Shown: positions 41,928-42,779 of the stretch, one piece after another | Layout: every line of letters begins with the position of its first letter | How positions within the stretch are numbered: the first letter of the stretch is position 1 | DNA from: Bacteroidales bacterium | GTDB lineage: Bacteria; Bacteroidota; Bacteroidia; Bacteroidales; Marinilabiliaceae | Length of the DNA stretch: 42,779 nt | Direction: 5' to 3' | NCBI GenBank assembly: GCA_022361295.1 | Contig: JAKSBD010000153.1 | Span: 1 to 42,779 of the forward strand | Made by a program: the position numbers and the translations under genes | The notes under the pieces: model-generated | The model's database searches: none | Seen by the model: the letters and a program-made list of their open reading frames with translations, nothing else | What the model was told of the DNA's origin: nothing

Positions 41928-42779
41928 ATGCAAACCCAAAGCCCAATTAACAGGTTGTTAAAAGCAACTTGCCTTGCGTTATTCGCTATAATGTTGCCTG
42001 GTTTTATTGTAGGACAAGATGCTCCTACTGCCATTCCTGATATTATTAACGTTAACGAAGGAGAAACTGCTACAGTTTTATCAGATGGTTCAACTTCTGT
42101 ATTAACAAATGACAGTGACCCAAACAGTGATCCGTTAACGGCTGCATTGGTTGACAATGTCAGTCATGGATCTTTAACCTTATTTTCAGATGGAACTTTC
42201 TCATATACCCATGATGATTCTGAAACTACAAGTGACAGTTTCACATACACGGCTAATGATGATGAGGGATTAACATCAGCCACTACAACAGTTACAATAA
42301 ATATAACACCCCAAAATGACCCGCCGGTGGCAACTGATGATGCTGCTACTGTACTTGAAGGTGCTTCTGTGAACATCGATCTGACAGATAATGTAAGTGA
42401 CGACGGCACTGTGGTCTTCTCTACTTTAGCTTTTGGTGCCGCAACCAATGGATCGGTTACCAATAATAATGACGGTACAATAACCTATACCCATAATGAT
42501 TCTGAAACAACTGGTGATAGTTTCACATACACGGTGAATGATAACGACGGAGCAACATCCAATACGGCTACAATCACTATTACTGTAACACCTGAGAATG
42601 ACCCGCCGGTGGCAACTGACGATGCTGCTACTGTACTTGAAGGTGCTTCTGTGAACATCGATCTGACAGATAATGTAAGCGACGACGGCACTGTGGTTTT
42701 CTCTACTTTAGCTTTTGGTGCCGCAACCAATGGATCGGTTACCAATAATAATGACGGTACAATAACCTATACCCATAAT
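41928..42779 (+). CDS. Tandem-95 repeat (cadherin/VCBS-like) surface protein, N-terminal part
   Basis: The plus strand is open from the ATG at 41928 to the window edge (284 codons), missing from the ORF track because it is unfinished. A signal peptide (about 1-29, LLKATCLALFAIMLPGFIVG) precedes repeated Ig-like domains of about 94 residues. Each has NDPPVATDDAATVLEGASVN, DGTITYTHNDSETTGDSFTY and a closing strand TATITITVTPEN; the first copy is degenerate (PDIINVNEGETATVLSDGST). These are tandem-95/Big_9-type extracellular domains with Asp-rich calcium-site-like motifs, found in very large adhesins and secreted proteins. No C-terminal T9SS sorting domain is visible because the protein runs on. 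Likely role: surface adhesion or scaffold for catalytic domains further along. Confidence 0.88.
   Translation, partial: MQTQSPINRLLKATCLALFAIMLPGFIVGQDAPTAIPDIINVNEGETATVLSDGSTSVLTNDSDPNSDPLTAALVDNVSHGSLTLFSDGTFSYTHDDSETTSDSFTYTANDDEGLTSATTTVTINITPQNDPPVATDDAATVLEGASVNIDLTDNVSDDGTVVFSTLAFGAATNGSVTNNNDGTITYTHNDSETTGDSFTYTVNDNDGATSNTATITITVTPENDPPVATDDAATVLEGASVNIDLTDNVSDDGTVVFSTLAFGAATNGSVTNNNDGTITYTHN
42315..42779 (+). repeat. Near-identical 282-base coding repeats
   Basis: Copy one starts at 42315 (aatgacccgccggtggcaac) and copy two at 42597, a period of 282 bases (94 codons). Over the 183 bases of copy two present in the window I count three differences (GAT/GAC, AGT/AGC, GTC/GTT), all silent. 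The array continues past the window edge. Confidence 0.9.

Noticed and set aside
42164-42745. Two antisense ORFs with near-identical products (MVTDPLVAAPKAKVEKTTV...)
   Set aside because: They are minus-strand shadows of the repeated surface-protein gene; their similarity simply mirrors the 282-base repeats.

Overview
The window looks like chromosomal DNA of a member of the Bacteroidota, most likely a marine or anaerobic Bacteroidales/Marinilabiliales-type organism. The evidence is: AT-rich DNA; promoters matching the Bacteroidota -7 motif TAnnTTTG; few obvious Shine-Dalgarno sequences; paired LytS/LytTR regulation; an M64 peptidase; many lipoproteins with short lipoboxes; a Tat-exported Gfo/Idh/MocA protein; and a tandem-95 type surface protein. 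The placement is an inference from gene content. No 16S rRNA, tRNA, CRISPR array, transposase or prophage gene was seen.

Layout. 1-658: N-terminal part of an AbgT-family transporter running off the left edge. 1014-4028: a two-component operon with an intact LytS-type kinase, a second kinase-like protein that has lost its phosphoacceptor His, and a LytTR response regulator. 4132-5985: a secreted alpha-repeat protein. 6207-8494: aldo-keto reductase plus M64 peptidase. 8631-10628: MscS channel and an Lrp/AsnC regulator. 10678-12887: a 5'-nucleotidase split into two exported proteins plus an unknown protein. 13189-15823: unknown duplicated-domain protein, YaaA, DeoR-type regulator. 16079-18135: amidohydrolase and a dihydrouridine synthase. 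18225-21942: sugar-phosphate genes (SIS isomerase, phosphohexomutase, isochorismatase-like hydrolase, PfkB kinase). 21946-24846: an orphan sugar-binding lipoprotein divergent from a chemoreceptor. 25054-30926: KamA-like radical SAM enzyme, CysJ-like diflavin reductase, transaldolase-family protein, L-serine ammonia-lyase. 31152-32543: NfeD plus SPFH pair. 32774-35561: a compact operon of a tetraheme NapC/NirT cytochrome fused to a SUMF1-like domain, a Tat-exported Gfo/Idh/MocA oxidoreductase, and a tiny Cys-rich protein. 35648-36139: two small exported/membrane proteins. 36601-40120: gpmI, an FNR-type reductase and rlmN. 40697-41503: a coiled-coil lipoprotein. 41928-end: the start of a repeat-rich surface protein, preceded by a structured leader.

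Most of the window is housekeeping and central carbon metabolism. The best candidate for an under-described system is the 32774-35561 operon. It joins a quinol-type multiheme cytochrome, a ligand/scaffold-like SUMF1 domain and an exported NAD(P)-fold oxidoreductase, which suggests an extracytoplasmic redox module acting on a sugar-like substrate. Other points worth checking are the kinase/pseudokinase pair, the orphan binding protein next to a chemoreceptor, the FNR-RlmN coupling, the divergent KamA-like enzyme, and near-identical surface-protein repeats that differ only by silent changes.
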